DNA of 33,320 nucleotides. Origin: Syntrophobacterales bacterium GWC2_56_13 (GTDB taxonomy: Bacteria > Desulfobacterota > Syntrophia > Syntrophales > UBA5619). The stretch lies in assembly GCA_001830835.1 (NCBI GenBank), contig MICJ01000030.1, forward strand, positions 34,190 to 67,509, given 5' to 3'. Below the pieces are notes generated by a model. That model ran no database searches. It saw only the letters and a program-made list of their open reading frames with translations, and was not told where the DNA came from. Positions 1 to 9,808 of this stretch are shown piece by piece. The position numbers and the translations under genes were made by a program. Every line of letters begins with the position of its first letter. Position 1 is the first letter of the stretch.

Positions 1-2
1 GC

Positions 3-179
3 CTCAAACTGGCCCTGATCATCAACTACTGTTTCACCCTGTACTGGGGCTACATCGTCAACATTGATCTCTTTACCAGCGGGGGATTGATCAAACTCAA
101 CACCTTTACCCTTCTCTACTTCGGTTTTGGCATGATCATCCTGATCCTGGCCCTGATCGGACTCATGCACCGCGAATGA
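3..179 (+). CDS. C-terminal end of an unidentified membrane protein (5' truncated by window edge)
   Basis: Open frame from the window edge: ...LKLALIINYCFTLYWGYIVNIDLFTSGGLIKLNTFTLLYFGFGMIILILALIGLMHRE*, strongly hydrophobic. Confidence 0.55.
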   Translation, partial: LKLALIINYCFTLYWGYIVNIDLFTSGGLIKLNTFTLLYFGFGMIILILALIGLMHRE

Positions 180-189
180 GCGGGCCGGT

Positions 190-3153
190 TCAAGCCAGTT
201 TTTCCAGCTTCATTTTCGTGGTCAGGACCTCGTTGGCCCTCTTCAGTCGTTCCTCGGCAGCAAAAACAGCGACCACCTCGGCTCCGGCCGCCTCTGTAAA
301 GTAGCGTTGGGCGGTCTCCTGGATGATCTCCGGGGTGATGTCGAGGACCTCGCCCCGGAAACGGCGCCGGACGGGGTCGGTCATGTCGGAGAACTCCCGG
401 ATCAGAGCGGTGTATCCCCTGCCTGCCGGGTCCAGAGGTCTGTCCAAGGCGCCGATCGCGCCAATGACGGCCTTTTCCAGTTCTTCCCGGGAAACCGGGC
501 TCCTGCAGACAGACTCCGCCGCACCCCGATAGATATCCAATGTTTCCGTCAGATGAGGATCCCGGTAGGAAAGGAAGGCGAATACGCCGCTTGCCGGTTC
601 GTACCGGCAGGTGCCCCCATAGGCGCCCCCCTGAACCCGGATATGGCGGTAGAGGTAGCCGTTGGAAAGTTGTTTCGCCAGGACGAAGAGGGCAGCGGAA
701 AATGGATCGGTATAGGGCGGCCCTGCGAGTACCTTTGCCACATAACAGACCTGGGCCGGGATGGCGATGCCGATGTGGGTGCGGTCGCGGGTCGGTTCCG
801 TCATAACGCCTGCCGCGCTTCCCTCCGGCAGGGCCTCGATCAGCCTGCCTGCCGCCCCGGCGAGGCCTTTGAGCCCTTCCCCATCCGCCGTCAGATTCAC
901 GGTCAGGCGTCTCCGGGCAAAGACGATCTCTCTCAGACGCACCAGCTTCTCGTGGAGATCCTCCCGGAGATCGGGCAGGCGGTCGGCCGTTCCGGTGATG
1001 AAGCGTAGCTGGGTTCTCCCGTGCCATTGCTCATTCCGCCAGGCCGTCAGGGAAAGGGAGGCAGCGGCGGCCATCTGGGCGAAGAGATGACCGGAGGGGA
1101 CTACCGAGGCGTGGAGACCGTTCTTCTTCTCGAGGATCAGATCCCGCATCCGGGCGTCATCGGTCAGATCCCCCTCCATCAGGATGTCCCGGATGATCCC
1201 GAGAGCCTCATCCACGTTTCGGTAGAGGGCCTTCACGGAGAAGATCAGTTTCTGCCAGTTTCCGCTCCCGTCCGCGGTCAAACCGGCGGCGAGGCCGGCG
1301 CCCAGTCCGCCGGTCCGAAGGACGATCCGCTTCGCCATCTCTTCGTAGGAGAGCCCCGCAGCCCCCATCTGGGTGGTGAGTTTGCCTAACAGGGGGAGGT
1401 AGGGCTGCAGCTCCTCGGGGACGTCGGAGACGTCGAAGGCCAGATCGAGATAGGCGATCCCGTTGGTGAAGAGATCGTGACTAAGGACGGGAACGCCGCC
1501 GATGGCCGCTGTGTCTGTGGGAATTGTCTCGATCTCGCGGGAGATGTCGCTGATCTTCAGCTTCGGCAGTGTCGCGGTAGCCTCGGGGGAATCCGGCTGC
1601 TCCTGAAACTGCTTCAGCATTATGGTTTCCTGCCTGATCCGCTCCCGCTCCTCCTGGGAAAGGGAGGCCGCGAGGCGGGCCAGACGCTCGCGAACCGCCT
1701 GCTCCCGCTCTTCCTGAAAGGTCCTGCTCGGCTCCATGACGGAGAGCAGACGGTGGGGATTGTCGATCAACCATCTCCGCACGACCTCCTGGAAGAGGGC
1801 AGGGCGGGCCTCGCAATTCCGGCGGATTTCGATGATGGTGCGGGGGAAATTCAGGTCCGTCAGGGGGTTCCCGTCGTACAGCCAGGTGTGGTAGGCGCGT
1901 CCCATGAGAACGATCCCGTAAGGATAGGCGCCGCGGACCATCTCCCGTCCGTGGAATTCGATCTGGTGGAGGGTGCCCTCGATCAGGTCGCGGTCGAAAC
2001 CGTTTGCCGCCACGTCCCGCAGCGTATCGAGGATCAGGGCCTCGATACGCGGGGCCTTCTCCGGGTCTGTTCCCCGCAGGCCGACGGCGAAGGCGATCTG
2101 TTTCAGGTCCCTCTCCAGGCCTGTGACCGGCGAGAGATCCTCCCCGAGACCGGAATCGATAAGGGTCTTCCGGAGGGGGGCGGCGGCGCTGCCGATGAGC
2201 AGATCGGCGACGATCGTCAGCAGCATCGCCGTCTTTCTGTCGGTATTTTCCGCCGTCATCCAGGCGAGGTTGACCGTGGTTTTTCCGGTCAGCTTCTCCT
2301 CCCGGTTGATGGGATAGAAACCGCGAATGGACCGCGGTTCGCTCCAGCGATTCTGAAGGCCGATGGAGGAATCCACCGCGACGCGGTCGAAACAGGCCAG
2401 CACCTCCGCGAGGAAGCGCAGATGTTCCTCCGTCGGGATATCCCCATAGAGGAAGAAGCGGGCGTTCGTCGGCGAGTAGAAGGTCCGGTGAAATTCCCGG
2501 AATTGATTGAAGGTCAGATCGGGGATTGCCTCCGGGTCCCCCCCCGAGTCGCAGGCATAGGGAGTCTCTGGGTAGAGGTTTTCCTGGAGGGCTTTGAACA
2601 TCAGGGTCTCCGGCGATGAATAAGATCCCTTCATCTCGTTGTAGACGATGCCGGAGATGGTCAGCTCGCCATTCGCGTCGAACTCGAGATGATGACCTTC
2701 CTGGAGGAAGGTCTCCTTGAGGAGGCGCGGCCGGAGGACCAGGTCGGCATAGACCCGGGCAAGGTTGAAGAAATCGGTTCGCTCCTGGCTGGCGACGGGG
2801 TAAATCGTCTTGTCGGGGTAGGTGAAGGCGTTGATGAAGGTCTGGAGCGTCCCCCGGAGGAGTTCGTTGAAAACGTCCTTGAGTGGGTAGCGCTCGGACC
2901 CTGCGAGAACGGAATGTTCCAAAATGTGAGGGACGCCGGTCGAGTCCCGGGGCGGCGTCCGAAAGCCGACGGAGAAGAGGTTTTCCCGGTCGTTGCAGTG
3001 AAGGTGCAGGAGCTTTGCGCCTGTCTTTTCATGTTCGATCTCATAGGCGGTGACCCGGATCTCCGGGATCTGCTCGACCCGTCGTATCTGAAAACCGTAC
3101 CGCGTCTCCCCGGCGCCGAGCGTGGGGGGCGGACAGACGGTTTTTACATTCAT
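190..3153 (-). CDS. M16C-family zinc peptidase (presequence protease/PreP-like)
   Basis: 987 aa; inverted zinc motif HILEH followed by SVLAGSERYPLKDVFNELLRGTLQTFINAFTYPDKTIYPVASQ, typical of PreP/insulinase-like C subfamily. Confidence 0.93.
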   Translation of the reverse strand: MNVKTVCPPPTLGAGETRYGFQIRRVEQIPEIRVTAYEIEHEKTGAKLLHLHCNDRENLFSVGFRTPPRDSTGVPHILEHSVLAGSERYPLKDVFNELLRGTLQTFINAFTYPDKTIYPVASQERTDFFNLARVYADLVLRPRLLKETFLQEGHHLEFDANGELTISGIVYNEMKGSYSSPETLMFKALQENLYPETPYACDSGGDPEAIPDLTFNQFREFHRTFYSPTNARFFLYGDIPTEEHLRFLAEVLACFDRVAVDSSIGLQNRWSEPRSIRGFYPINREEKLTGKTTVNLAWMTAENTDRKTAMLLTIVADLLIGSAAAPLRKTLIDSGLGEDLSPVTGLERDLKQIAFAVGLRGTDPEKAPRIEALILDTLRDVAANGFDRDLIEGTLHQIEFHGREMVRGAYPYGIVLMGRAYHTWLYDGNPLTDLNFPRTIIEIRRNCEARPALFQEVVRRWLIDNPHRLLSVMEPSRTFQEEREQAVRERLARLAASLSQEERERIRQETIMLKQFQEQPDSPEATATLPKLKISDISREIETIPTDTAAIGGVPVLSHDLFTNGIAYLDLAFDVSDVPEELQPYLPLLGKLTTQMGAAGLSYEEMAKRIVLRTGGLGAGLAAGLTADGSGNWQKLIFSVKALYRNVDEALGIIRDILMEGDLTDDARMRDLILEKKNGLHASVVPSGHLFAQMAAAASLSLTAWRNEQWHGRTQLRFITGTADRLPDLREDLHEKLVRLREIVFARRRLTVNLTADGEGLKGLAGAAGRLIEALPEGSAAGVMTEPTRDRTHIGIAIPAQVCYVAKVLAGPPYTDPFSAALFVLAKQLSNGYLYRHIRVQGGAYGGTCRYEPASGVFAFLSYRDPHLTETLDIYRGAAESVCRSPVSREELEKAVIGAIGALDRPLDPAGRGYTALIREFSDMTDPVRRRFRGEVLDITPEIIQETAQRYFTEAAGAEVVAVFAAEERLKRANEVLTTKMKLEKLA

Positions 3154-3243
3154 TGATCTTCCTTCCCGTTTTACCGATTTTCATCTTCTGACGGAAAATT
3201 TATACCGGGATCGGGTGAAAAAGTCAAATGCCGCGGGAAGCCG

Positions 3244-3450
3244 TCAAACCTTCGGCTGCGGGAAAAACCCTGTCCGCGTCAGGATCTTCAAGAGCTCCTC
3301 CCGATCCGCTTCTCCCGTAGGCAAAAGGGGTGGCCGGGTGGCTCCGCCGTAAAGACCGATCATCTCCATGGCGGCCTTGAGCCCGGGGATTCCCCACCTA
3401 ACCGTGACCGCGTTGTTGCCGTCGATGAGATTCATCTGCAGGTCCCGGGC
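3244..3450 (-). pseudogene. C-terminal remnant of a DapA/dihydrodipicolinate synthase-family aldolase
   Basis: EARDLQMNLIDGNNAVTVRWGIPGLKAAMEMIGLYGGATRPPLLPTGEADREELLKILTRTGFF resembles the DapA-family C-terminus; no barrel core upstream. Confidence 0.6.
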
Positions 3451-3554
3451 CTCTTTTTCTGTATGGATTTTCTTTGGTTGACAATTTACCGATTGGCATT
3501 TTCTCCGTTTCCTCGGGTCGGGGGGTGGATCCCGGTCCGTTCGTTCAAATCCGG

Positions 3555-3724
3555 GTGATGCAGAACAGTTCGTCATGCCCCAGCAGCTCCCGCCCGGGAC
3601 GGTTCTCCGGATGCGATCCTGACAACTTTCTCGAGCAGCTCTGCTCCCACCTCCGCGATTGTCGCCCCCTCCACGATCCGGCCGGCGTCGAAATCGAGGT
3701 TTTTAATGCCTTGGCCATGCTTCT
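3555..3724 (-). pseudogene. C-terminal remnant of a UxaA-type (altronate/galactarate dehydratase family) protein, frameshifted
   Basis: Minus-strand frames join as NLDFDAGRIVEGATIAEVGAELLEKVVRIASGEPSRA/ELLGHDELFCITRI*, resembling the UxaA-family C-terminus; starts right after the LarA-like stop codon. Confidence 0.5.
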
Positions 3725-3725
3725 C

Positions 3726-4982
3726 TTACTCTTTTCTCCAGGGTTTTAAAAGGCCCTGTCCGTCGAATTCCCATTCGACGTCGCGCAGTTTTTCGAGGGC
3801 CGGCTCGCTTCCGCACTGGGCGAGCGCCGCCGGTGAGAGGGCGATCTGCTCGAGCTGATTGGTATTCCTTATCCAGGCGATCTTGAGCTGATCCTCCCGG
3901 ACGAGCGGAATGGAATAGGCGGCGTTTTCGATCGTTTCCCGGTCACTGCCGCCGATAATGGGGATCATCCCCCGCTGGACATAGGTGCTGGTCAGGGTGT
4001 TCTTATAGGTTTTCTGCAAATCGATGCTCCGGAAGAGCCGCTCCGTGATCATGTCGGCGAGGCCGACTCCCTGGGCGTTTCCATGCGAAGAAGGATCGAG
4101 AGCCAGGACCGCCACCCTCTGAATCCGGGGCGAGTCCGGTTCCGGCTCGCCCCAGATACGCCAGCGCCCGATGACATGGGGGTCGAGGCCCGTGCCGCTG
4201 TAGCGTTTGCCCATCTCCTCGACGACGAGGAGATCGAGTTCGGAAAGGGGCAGTTTGGCCGTGAGACGGAAGGCCTCCTGCAGGAGTCTCGCATCCGTCG
4301 CGGGGAACTCCTCCGGCCGGACCAGATCCAGCTTCGCAACCTCACCGTAGGCGTTCTCGACGATGCCGACGCCTGCCAGCACCGGCGCCCGGCGGGTCAG
4401 CGTAGAGGCCGCCTCCCGGATGATCGCCCCCATGCGGGAAGGGCCGTAACGGTGCAGGCGGGACGCCTGCTCCACCTTGCCCAGCCCCACCGTGCACATC
4501 TTGCAGAGTCCGCTCTGAATGGGACCGGTTACGGCAGTATGCGTTTTTATACGGTTGATGACGATGATGTGATCGGCCTGCGCCGCATTCCGGTCGCAGA
4601 GGACGGGAAAACCGTCCGCCAGTTCGCCGACCTGGAGGATTTCCATGTCTACGGTGACCGGACAGCCGAGCATCTCCTCCGTCATCCCCAGGGAGGCCAT
4701 GAGTTCCCGCTGTCCTTCGGTAGTCGCGCCGCCGTGGCTTCCCATGGCGTTGACGACGAAGGGCCGGGCGCCGAGTTCCTGAAGCACTGAAACTATCGCC
4801 TGCATGAGCTCCACGATAGCGCCAATGCCGCGGCTGCCGCCCGTGACGGCGACCGTCTGCCCCGGCCGGACCCTCTCCGGGATCCAGCTCGACCGCATGA
4901 GCGAGGTCAGGGTTTCTGCAGGCGCCGTTACAATATCCCGGAGGAAATGTTGACGGCAAAGGGTCATCTTCGGCAGCTTCAT
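3726..4982 (-). CDS. LarA/DUF2088 (nickel-dependent lactate racemase-like) family protein
   Basis: 418 aa; VNAMGSHGGATTEGQRELMASLGMTEEMLG, INRIKTHTAVTGPIQSGLCKMCTVGLGK motifs. Confidence 0.8.
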   Translation of the reverse strand: MKLPKMTLCRQHFLRDIVTAPAETLTSLMRSSWIPERVRPGQTVAVTGGSRGIGAIVELMQAIVSVLQELGARPFVVNAMGSHGGATTEGQRELMASLGMTEEMLGCPVTVDMEILQVGELADGFPVLCDRNAAQADHIIVINRIKTHTAVTGPIQSGLCKMCTVGLGKVEQASRLHRYGPSRMGAIIREAASTLTRRAPVLAGVGIVENAYGEVAKLDLVRPEEFPATDARLLQEAFRLTAKLPLSELDLLVVEEMGKRYSGTGLDPHVIGRWRIWGEPEPDSPRIQRVAVLALDPSSHGNAQGVGLADMITERLFRSIDLQKTYKNTLTSTYVQRGMIPIIGGSDRETIENAAYSIPLVREDQLKIAWIRNTNQLEQIALSPAALAQCGSEPALEKLRDVEWEFDGQGLLKPWRKE

Positions 4983-5242
4983 CTTTAATCCCTCCCCAAT
5001 GCGGCGCCCACGCCGCCCGCCTTGACGAACTGGGCCAGTTCATGATGTCCATGAAAAGGAATTTCTCCATATCCGAGCCATTCCCCCTTGTCAAGGACCT
5101 TCCCCCTTTTCTCTCGAGGAGAAAGACGGGGGATGTCTGCATCAGACCCTGCAAAACGGACCGGTTTTACCAGGGCTTCAACTTTTTGCGAGATGTGATA
5201 TGATAATATTAGACTACAACGAAAAAAGGGGGATATAAAAAG

Positions 5243-5713
5243 GTGTCGGAAAAAATAGTATTTGCTGATGATAAAGGTATGGTTTATCTGCTTTGTCCTT
5301 TTTGCGGGGAGGGCAGCAAGAGGCCGCTGGAACAGTTCCCGTATATTCATAAACCAGTCACCATATCCTGTTCATGTGGGAATACTTATGATGTCCAAAT
5401 CGATGCCAGAAAGACTTTCCGGAAAAAAACATCTCTTGAAGGTTTATATGCGAAGCTGGTTTCCCCCGGTGATTTCGAAAGGATGACTGTTGTCAATCTT
5501 ACGCTCGGCGGTTGCGGCTTGCTTGCCTCTAACGAACCTGCCCTTAATCAAGGCGACTGGATTAAACTGGTCTTTAAACTGGATGACGCCAAGCGCACCG
5601 AGATTAAGAGGAATGCGGTGGTTCGCAGGGTCACTGGGAATTACATAGGCTGCCAATTTACAGTCGCAACCGCCTATGACCCTGACATCGGGTTCTATCT
5701 CAGGATGGAATAG
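5243..5713 (+). CDS. PilZ-domain protein with N-terminal zinc-ribbon-like Cys pairs
   Basis: LCPFCGEG...CSCGN, then VNLTLGGCGLLASNEPALNQGDWIKLVFKLDD...RRVTGNYIGCQF typical of PilZ. Confidence 0.7.
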   Translation: MSEKIVFADDKGMVYLLCPFCGEGSKRPLEQFPYIHKPVTISCSCGNTYDVQIDARKTFRKKTSLEGLYAKLVSPGDFERMTVVNLTLGGCGLLASNEPALNQGDWIKLVFKLDDAKRTEIKRNAVVRRVTGNYIGCQFTVATAYDPDIGFYLRME

Positions 5714-5733
5714 TGCGCAATGCATTAGATGAA

Positions 5734-6303
5734 TCATTCTGCCAGTCTCTTCCCCGCCTCATATGCGTCCTTGAGCGCGGTGGAATGTTTCACGACATCT
5801 CCCTTGCCATCGACGCCGCCATAAGCCAGCGTTTCATGTTCCGGCACGCTGACGGTCCTGAAGAACCCCTTTGCCGTAATCTCGGCGCAGCGAAGGCCAT
5901 CCTCTTTTTTCATGCCGCCCACCAGTAGGAGCAGGCCCTTTCTGCCATGGGGGCCGGAGGGAATGGTCTTTTTCAGGAGGTACTTTTCGCACCAGAAGGA
6001 CTGGCACCGGTCCACCATGGCCTTGGCTTGGGCGCTCAGGCTGTAGAAAAAAATGGGGGAGGCGAGGATGATCCTGTCTGCTCCACGGATCGCAGCAAAG
6101 ATCTCGGTCATAGCATCCTTGTGGATACAGACGCCGGTCTTGACGCAGCCACTGCAATCCTGACAGGGCTTGATGTTCAAGGTATTGAGATGATAGACCT
6201 TGACGTCGTGTCCCGTTCCCTGGAGGGGTTTGAGCGCCTCGTTCATCAGGACCTCGGTATTGCCGCCAAGGCGCGGGCTTCCATTGAATGCTATGATTTT
6301 CAA
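5734..6303 (-). CDS. NADPH-dependent FMN reductase/flavodoxin-family protein
   Basis: MKIIAFNGSPRLGGNTEVLMNEAL...CQDCSGCVKTGVCIHKD...ADRIILASPIFFYSLSAQAKAMVDRCQ. Confidence 0.9.
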   Translation of the reverse strand: MKIIAFNGSPRLGGNTEVLMNEALKPLQGTGHDVKVYHLNTLNIKPCQDCSGCVKTGVCIHKDAMTEIFAAIRGADRIILASPIFFYSLSAQAKAMVDRCQSFWCEKYLLKKTIPSGPHGRKGLLLLVGGMKKEDGLRCAEITAKGFFRTVSVPEHETLAYGGVDGKGDVVKHSTALKDAYEAGKRLAE

Positions 6304-6427
6304 CTGCTGCTATCCCTGATCCGATGCCTTCTTATTTTAACGAAGATGATCAATATTTCAATGCGGCAGAGGTCTCTCCCGACCCCTGCAGCGAGATGCC
6401 TTTCCAGGGTTGATCGGACCTTCGCAC

Positions 6428-7039
6428 TTAACGGGACAGTTTAGCCGCGATCTCCGCAACGTGCTTACCCTGAAAGCGCGCTGCAGCGAGCTCGTTTTCG
6501 CTCGGCATCCGTTTGCCGTCGCCGCCGGCGATCGTTGAAGCCCCGTAGGGCGATCCCCCCGTGATCTCGTCGATGCGCATCTGGCCTGTAAAGGTATAGG
6601 GAAGGCCGACGATCACCATGCCTTGGTGCAGGAGCGTGAAATGGAAGGAGAGAATGGTCGATTCCTGCCCGCCATGCTGGGTTGCGCTGCTGGTGAAAAC
6701 GCTTCCCACTTTGCCGACCAGGGCGCCTTTGGCCCAGAGTCCGCCGGTTGCATCGAGAAACTGGCGCATTTGGCCGCACATGTTGCCGAAGCGGGTCGGG
6801 GTGCCGAAGATGATCGCGTCCGCCGCGGCCAGATCACCCACTTTACAGATTGGCACATGGGCCAGGGATTGTTGCGTTTCCAGAGCGCCCATCTTTTCCA
6901 GAACCTCCTCCGGGAGGGTTTCCGGGACGCGGCAGATCTGGACATTGGCGCCGCTCACGCTGCCGGCCCCTTCCTTCACGGCCTCCGCCATCCGGTGGAT
7001 ATGGCCGTACATTGAGTAGTACACGATTAAAACATTCAT
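6428..7039 (-). CDS. wrbA: NAD(P)H:quinone oxidoreductase, WrbA-like flavoprotein
   Basis: [25 protein letters not shown]...[30 protein letters not shown]...[15 protein letters not shown]. Confidence 0.94.
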   Translation of the reverse strand: MNVLIVYYSMYGHIHRMAEAVKEGAGSVSGANVQICRVPETLPEEVLEKMGALETQQSLAHVPICKVGDLAAADAIIFGTPTRFGNMCGQMRQFLDATGGLWAKGALVGKVGSVFTSSATQHGGQESTILSFHFTLLHQGMVIVGLPYTFTGQMRIDEITGGSPYGASTIAGGDGKRMPSENELAAARFQGKHVAEIAAKLSR

Positions 7040-7358
7040 GATGCGTCTCCTTTCTCTTCAAGAGGTTATTTCTTTTTCCATAACAAGCATCCCTTGCACC
7101 CGGAACAGATTATAACATAATACACTGCCATAAGATCAAAGTTAATCGAAAAAGAGGGCAAAGACAATGAGGATCGATGGTAAGTTCAACCGCCCGCATA
7201 TTGCGGCAGTTTTATATTGACACACAGCTCGCTTTTCCGTACACTTCCCGTTCAAAGAAGCGAATGCTTATCAAACAAATACACTAATGCCGTTTGCCGA
7301 TAATACTGAATTAATACCGGTGTCCCCCGAAGCTTTTTTTCGACCGGATAGGTAACGA

Positions 7359-8102
7359 ATGAAGAAAATGAGCGGGTCAACAGAAGCCAATCCAACCGAT
7401 AGGCGATCTGAATGGTTCGTGCCAAAATTCGGGCCTGCGGGATTCAGGTCTTTTGTCGGTCTCCTTTTTCTGCCTTACACAGGGATGGTTCTCTCTTTTT
7501 CCGTCATCGGCTCGATGCTCGCCGAAAGCGTCCACTGGGACAGGGTCCTTGCTATTGTCCTTATATATTTCCTCGGGCTGGGAATAGCGGCGCATGCTCT
7601 GGATGCCCTGGGAAGCAAAGGGATAAAACCATGGGGAACCGTTTTTACGAAGGTTCAATTGTGGCTCCTGGCGGTCATAGCCCTGGTGCTTGCTTACGCT
7701 ATCGGTATCTATTACATAGTTCGATATGCACCCCTTCTGTTGTCCATGGCCCTCTTAGAGGGCTTCTTTGTTTTCGCTTACAACCTGGAGTGGTTTCAAG
7801 GGAGATTTCACACGGATAGGTGGTTTGCATTTTCATGGGGCTTGCTGCCGGTCCTGTCCGGCTACATCATGCAGACGAACAGCATCTCTGCCGGGGCGTT
7901 GGCTCTGGCAGTATCCATGGCGCTCTTCAGCCTTGTTGAGATCACCGCCTCGCGTCCCTACAAGGATCTCAAGCGGTGTATACATACGCTCCGGGATGAA
8001 GAGAAGGCGCTGATGATCAGGTACGAAGCTATTCTGAAAAGTGTCAGTCTTGGCGTTATTCTCCTGGGCGGGGGATTATTGATCTGGCGGGTGGCCGGCT
8101 GA
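7359..8102 (+). CDS. Multi-pass membrane protein, UbiA-like prenyltransferase superfamily (tentative)
   Basis: 247 aa, multiple TM segments; GIAAHALDALGSKGIKPWGT occupies the position expected of a UbiA first motif; directly precedes a polyprenyl synthase gene. Confidence 0.5.
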   Translation: MKKMSGSTEANPTDRRSEWFVPKFGPAGFRSFVGLLFLPYTGMVLSFSVIGSMLAESVHWDRVLAIVLIYFLGLGIAAHALDALGSKGIKPWGTVFTKVQLWLLAVIALVLAYAIGIYYIVRYAPLLLSMALLEGFFVFAYNLEWFQGRFHTDRWFAFSWGLLPVLSGYIMQTNSISAGALALAVSMALFSLVEITASRPYKDLKRCIHTLRDEEKALMIRYEAILKSVSLGVILLGGGLLIWRVAG

Positions 8103-8104
8103 CG

Positions 8105-9079
8105 ATGATTGCAGACTTTCAGGAATATCTGCTGATGCGCAGGCCCCTGCTGGACGAGGCTTTCAAGAGAACCTTATCCGGCCTGTTAGGGGGTTACTCC
8201 CTGAGGGACGCCATTTCTCTCACGGCGGCCCTCGAGGGGGGGAAGAAACTGCGGGGATGCCTTTCCTGCCTGATCAGCGACGTTCTGGGCGGTCTCTTCG
8301 AGGCGGTGATTCCCAGGGCAATTGCCGTGGAACTGATCCAGGCCGCCACGTTAATCCATGACGACGTTGTGGATCAGGATACGATTAGGAGGAACAGGCC
8401 GGCCGTCTGGACGGTAGAAGGGGCGCGGAGAGCGGTTTTGATCGGCGACGTGATCTTTGCCTCAGCCATAAGAATGATGAGCGAGCTCAGCCGGGAGGAC
8501 GGCTTTGCCGCTTCCCACACGATTGCCGAGGTTTCGAAAGGGGCGCTCCATGAACCTTTTGATCCGTTGCGGATGGCAGAGGAGATAGCATCGGGCAGGA
8601 TAGATGAAGACTTATATGAAAAGATCATCTATCTCAAAACCGGCGTTCTTTTTGGAACCGCCTGCCGGCTGGGGGCCATTGCGGCAGGGGCCGGCAGCAG
8701 ACTGACTGAGACCTCTTACCGGTATGGACTGCGAATCGGGGAAGCATACCAGATAGCCGATGATCTTCAGGAAGTGAAGCAGCATCTGTTGAGGCGATCC
8801 ATCCAGCCGGACCGGATGGCGGCCCTGGCGCCGGCATTTCTTCATTTTATCAGGGAGACGGGTCCCTATGTTCTCGCTGCCTTGCAAGGAGAATGCACGG
8901 ATATGGACGAATCTGCGTCAGAATTCTTCGGCGCTGCCGCAAAGCTCATGGAGAATGAGATCGAGCGTCGCCTGCAGTCTGCGGTATCGGAAATGGAAGA
9001 GAATTTCCCCGATAATGAATATAGTCGAGTGGCGCGCAAGGCGCCGGGGGAAATCATCAGGATATTCAACGAATCCTGA
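8105..9079 (+). CDS. Polyprenyl synthetase family protein (trans-isoprenyl diphosphate synthase)
   Basis: GGKKLRG, LIHDDVVDQD (first Asp-rich motif), YQIADDLQE (second motif region). Confidence 0.88.
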   Translation: MIADFQEYLLMRRPLLDEAFKRTLSGLLGGYSLRDAISLTAALEGGKKLRGCLSCLISDVLGGLFEAVIPRAIAVELIQAATLIHDDVVDQDTIRRNRPAVWTVEGARRAVLIGDVIFASAIRMMSELSREDGFAASHTIAEVSKGALHEPFDPLRMAEEIASGRIDEDLYEKIIYLKTGVLFGTACRLGAIAAGAGSRLTETSYRYGLRIGEAYQIADDLQEVKQHLLRRSIQPDRMAALAPAFLHFIRETGPYVLAALQGECTDMDESASEFFGAAAKLMENEIERRLQSAVSEMEENFPDNEYSRVARKAPGEIIRIFNES

Positions 9080-9782
9080 GAGCGGCCTGATCCTTTGTGG
9101 CCGTGACGATGGCAGAAGTGTCGAAAGTGTGAAATTGCACGGTAATCCCCGAAAAATGGTTCGCTCGAAGGATACGGACCAGTTCGCTCACCCAGGCCGT
9201 TTCGCGAAGCAACCCGGGCAGGCCGTCAAAAATCGTCTTCCATTGCGGATATTTCCAGACCCCGAGGGTTTGCAGAAGCTTGAAATAACCCTCCCATAGG
9301 AGGGCAAAGGGTCTACGCGCAGGATAGGTAAAATCGTGCATGATCAGGATACCGCCGTCGCGAAGCATCTTTCTTATGTTCGGCACCAGGATTCCCAGCT
9401 CGGCATATTTGGCTAAATAGGAAGAGGTGATGCAGTCGAAGCTCCGCTCCAGAAGGACATCCTCGGCTCTGCCAAGAATAAACTCCACGTTCCTTAATCC
9501 CAGGTTTCCGGCCTTCGCCTTCGCGATCTCAAGGTACTCCTCCGTTACATCGACACCTACAATCTGAGAACGAGGAAACTTTTGAGCAATCCTGAAGGTG
9601 AGGATGCCTGTCCCGCAAGCCTGGTCCATAATCCTGGTCGATCCCGGCGGGATCTTCTCCAGTATCTTCCGTTTCCACCAACGGTCGCATCCAAACGTAC
9701 AGAGGTTCACTATATGGTCGTATGTCATTCCCGTGCCGGGAAAGAATTGCTGAACGATATCCGCTCCGCGATTGTCACTCAT
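9066..9782 (-). CDS. Class I SAM-dependent methyltransferase (UbiE-like)
   Basis: MDQACGTGILTFRIAQKFPRSQIVGVDVTEEYLEIAKAKA; start chosen at MSDNRG to reduce overlap with the neighbour. Confidence 0.85.
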   Translation of the reverse strand: MSDNRGADIVQQFFPGTGMTYDHIVNLCTFGCDRWWKRKILEKIPPGSTRIMDQACGTGILTFRIAQKFPRSQIVGVDVTEEYLEIAKAKAGNLGLRNVEFILGRAEDVLLERSFDCITSSYLAKYAELGILVPNIRKMLRDGGILIMHDFTYPARRPFALLWEGYFKLLQTLGVWKYPQWKTIFDGLPGLLRETAWVSELVRILRANHFSGITVQFHTFDTSAIVTATKDQAALRIR

Positions 9783-9808
9783 ACTGAATGCTCCGTTATG
9801 ATCATGGG

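Noticed and set aside
1477-2619. 380-aa plus-strand ORF (and other long ORFs) inside 190-3153
   Set aside because: Antisense to the M16C protease in GC-rich DNA; composition low-complexity and no recognisable domain.
4985-5350. 121-aa minus-strand ORF upstream of the LarA-like gene
   Set aside because: Overlaps the PilZ gene start region and its promoter; the C-terminal part (KGEWLGYGEIPFHGHHELAQFVKAGGVGAALGRD) could be a gene relic but I could not assign a family.
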